Shown: positions 5,855 to 6,609 of the stretch, in pieces
Layout of the letters: each line of letters opens with the position of its first letter
Position numbering within the stretch: position 1 is the first letter of the stretch
NCBI GenBank assembly: GCA_017454565.1
Contig: JAFTCS010000230.1
Location: 1-6,609, forward strand
Direction of reading: 5' to 3'
DNA from: Clostridia bacterium
GTDB lineage: Bacteria > Bacillota > Clostridia > Oscillospirales > Acutalibacteraceae
DNA: 6,609 nucleotides
Made by a program: the position numbers and the translations under genes
The notes under the pieces: generated by a model
What the model was told of the DNA's origin: nothing
The model's input: only the letters and a program-made list of their open reading frames with translations
Database searches by the model: none

Positions 5855-6187
5855 TTGAAAAGCAGCGTCAGCCTGGACGAAGGTGTAATGACTGTCAGGC
5901 TCAGCGGCGAGATCGACCACCACACAGCACGGCTTATCCGCGAAGAGACCGATAGGCTTATCCAGCAAAAACGTCCCCGTGAGCTGCGGCTGGATTTTTC
6001 TTCCGTAAGCTTCATGGACAGCTCCGGCATCGGGCTTATCATGGGCAGGTACCGCCTTATGGGACTTTACGGCGGATATCTGCATGTAGTCAACGTGCCG
6101 GAAGCTCTGGAAAAACTTATGATACTGTCGGGTCTCGGTGCACTGAATGTTATAGAAAGACGAGGTGAAGTCTGTGAAAGTGCTTAA
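5855..6187 (+). CDS. spoIIAA: Anti-sigma F factor antagonist SpoIIAA
   Basis: A single STAS-domain protein of 110 residues. Unphosphorylated SpoIIAA binds SpoIIAB and frees sigma F in the forespore; SpoIIAB inactivates it by phosphorylation. Seen directly: LSGEIDHHTARLIREE at 16-31, the family's conserved GE-DHHTA signature, and SFMDSSGIGLIMGRYR at 52-67, where S57 corresponds to the phosphorylated serine (S58) of Bacillus SpoIIAA. The start is TTG: an in-frame TGA at 5846-5848 leaves no ATG or GTG upstream, and AGGAGAG at 5839-5845 is nine bases before the TTG. The last 14 bases overlap spoIIAB, implying translational coupling. It is first in its operon here; no dacF-like gene precedes it, unlike in Bacillus subtilis. 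Confidence 0.95.
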   Translation: MKSSVSLDEGVMTVRLSGEIDHHTARLIREETDRLIQQKRPRELRLDFSSVSFMDSSGIGLIMGRYRLMGLYGGYLHVVNVPEALEKLMILSGLGALNVIERRGEVCESA

Positions 6188-6609
6188 CGAAATGGATCTG
6201 AGCTTTGACAGCCGTTCCTCAAACGAAAGCTTCGCGCGTTCGGCTGTGTCGGCTTTTATCGCCCAGCTTGACCCCACCATAGGCGAGCTTAACGAGCTTA
6301 AAACCGCCGTTTCAGAGGCAGTGACAAACTGCATCGTTCACGCCTACAAGAATGAGATCGGCCGCATTACTGTTAATGTCAAGCTGCTGCCCGACAGCGC
6401 CGTGATAATACGCATAAAGGACAGCGGCTGCGGCATAGAAAACATAGAGCAAGCCATGGAGCCGCTTTACACCACGGCTTCCGGAGATGAACGCGCGGGG
6501 CTGGGATTTGCGGTAATGCAAAGCTTTTCCGACAGCTTAAATGTGCGCTCAAGGCCGCAGAAGGGAACGACCGTCACTTTAAAGAAAAAGCTCAGCCGGA
6601 GGATCTCCA
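6174..6609 (+). CDS. spoIIAB: Anti-sigma F factor and serine kinase SpoIIAB (3' end beyond window)
   Basis: 145 residues are visible, against 146 for the whole Bacillus protein, so at most a short tail is missing. SpoIIAB holds sigma F inactive with ATP and phosphorylates SpoIIAA. It is a GHKL-fold kinase. Seen: NESFARSAVSAFIAQLDPT at 17-35 (R22 matches the sigma-F-contacting arginine); N box ELKTAVSEAVTNCIVHAY at 41-58 with E48 as likely catalytic base and N52 for Mg2+; G1 box DSGCGI at 83-88; PLYTT at 97-101; G2 box AGLGFAVM at 108-115; and GTTVTL at 131-136. The start is GTG, with GAGGTGA (6162-6168) five bases before it, inside the end of spoIIAA. The sequence is open to the window edge. 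The sigma F gene is expected next. Confidence 0.95.
   Translation, partial: MKVLNEMDLSFDSRSSNESFARSAVSAFIAQLDPTIGELNELKTAVSEAVTNCIVHAYKNEIGRITVNVKLLPDSAVIIRIKDSGCGIENIEQAMEPLYTTASGDERAGLGFAVMQSFSDSLNVRSRPQKGTTVTLKKKLSRRIS

Noticed and set aside
5673..5858. 61-residue plus-strand frame whose TGA overlaps the spoIIAA TTG
   Set aside because: The overlap hints at coupling, but there is no ribosome site before its ATG or its internal ATGs, the composition is not protein-like, and it crosses the sipL promoter region.
5558..6334. Minus-strand 258-residue open frame across the divergent region and spoIIAA
   Set aside because: It is antisense to spoIIAA/spoIIAB and overlaps sipL in another frame; the genes it conflicts with have clear family motifs.

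Overview
The window looks like ordinary chromosome from an endospore-forming, anaerobic-type Firmicute, most likely a Clostridia member near Ruminococcus/Oscillospiraceae. The evidence is a SpoIVA of the classic 492-residue length, a SPOCS/DUF3794 + LysM protein of the SipL type (characteristic of clostridial rather than Bacillus spores), the SpoIIAA/SpoIIAB pair, strong AGGAGG-like ribosome sites, and AT-rich TGAATAA palindromic repeats between genes. The family-level placement is inference; no search was possible.

Layout. Positions 1-160 hold no confident gene, but the stretch has few stop codons on the minus strand and nested inverted repeats, and may be a copy of a dispersed element. A promoter (162-191) leads into tRNA-Ala(CGC) at 202-274. 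Behind the tRNA is a 300-base non-coding stretch with a weak terminator-like hairpin, an imperfect 103-bp AT-rich palindrome, and a second, similar hairpin that has a proper T-run. Next comes mtaB (575-1864, +), which ends at a bidirectional terminator shared with a convergent cytoplasmic cyclophilin gene (1946-2467, -). The cyclophilin has its own promoter, and its mRNA would begin with a perfect 14-bp stem-loop. Further right, sipL-like (5645-4107) and spoIVA (4088-2610) form a two-gene minus-strand operon. A ~210-bp divergent control region separates it from the plus-strand spoIIA operon: spoIIAA (5855-6187) and spoIIAB (6174 to the window edge, probably lacking only its last few codons). 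A sigma-F gene (spoIIAC) would be expected just beyond the edge.

How the genes work together. SpoIIAA and SpoIIAB are the partner-switching pair that releases sigma F in the forespore. SpoIVA and SipL act one stage later in the mother cell: SpoIVA polymerises on the outer forespore membrane as the basement layer of the coat, and in Clostridioides difficile SipL binds SpoIVA through its LysM domain. Here the two interacting coat proteins are neighbours and sit back-to-back with the sigma-F control operon, so the right-hand 4 kb is a compact sporulation locus. The left half is tRNA biology (tRNA-Ala, and the ms2t6A-forming methylthiotransferase MtaB) plus a protein-folding enzyme, with no evident link to sporulation.

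I found no wholly new system. The points most worth a second look are the sipL-spoIVA/spoIIA arrangement, the duplicated tRNA-downstream hairpin split by a palindromic repeat, the 5'-terminal hairpin of the cyclophilin mRNA, and the multi-frame-open element at the left edge.
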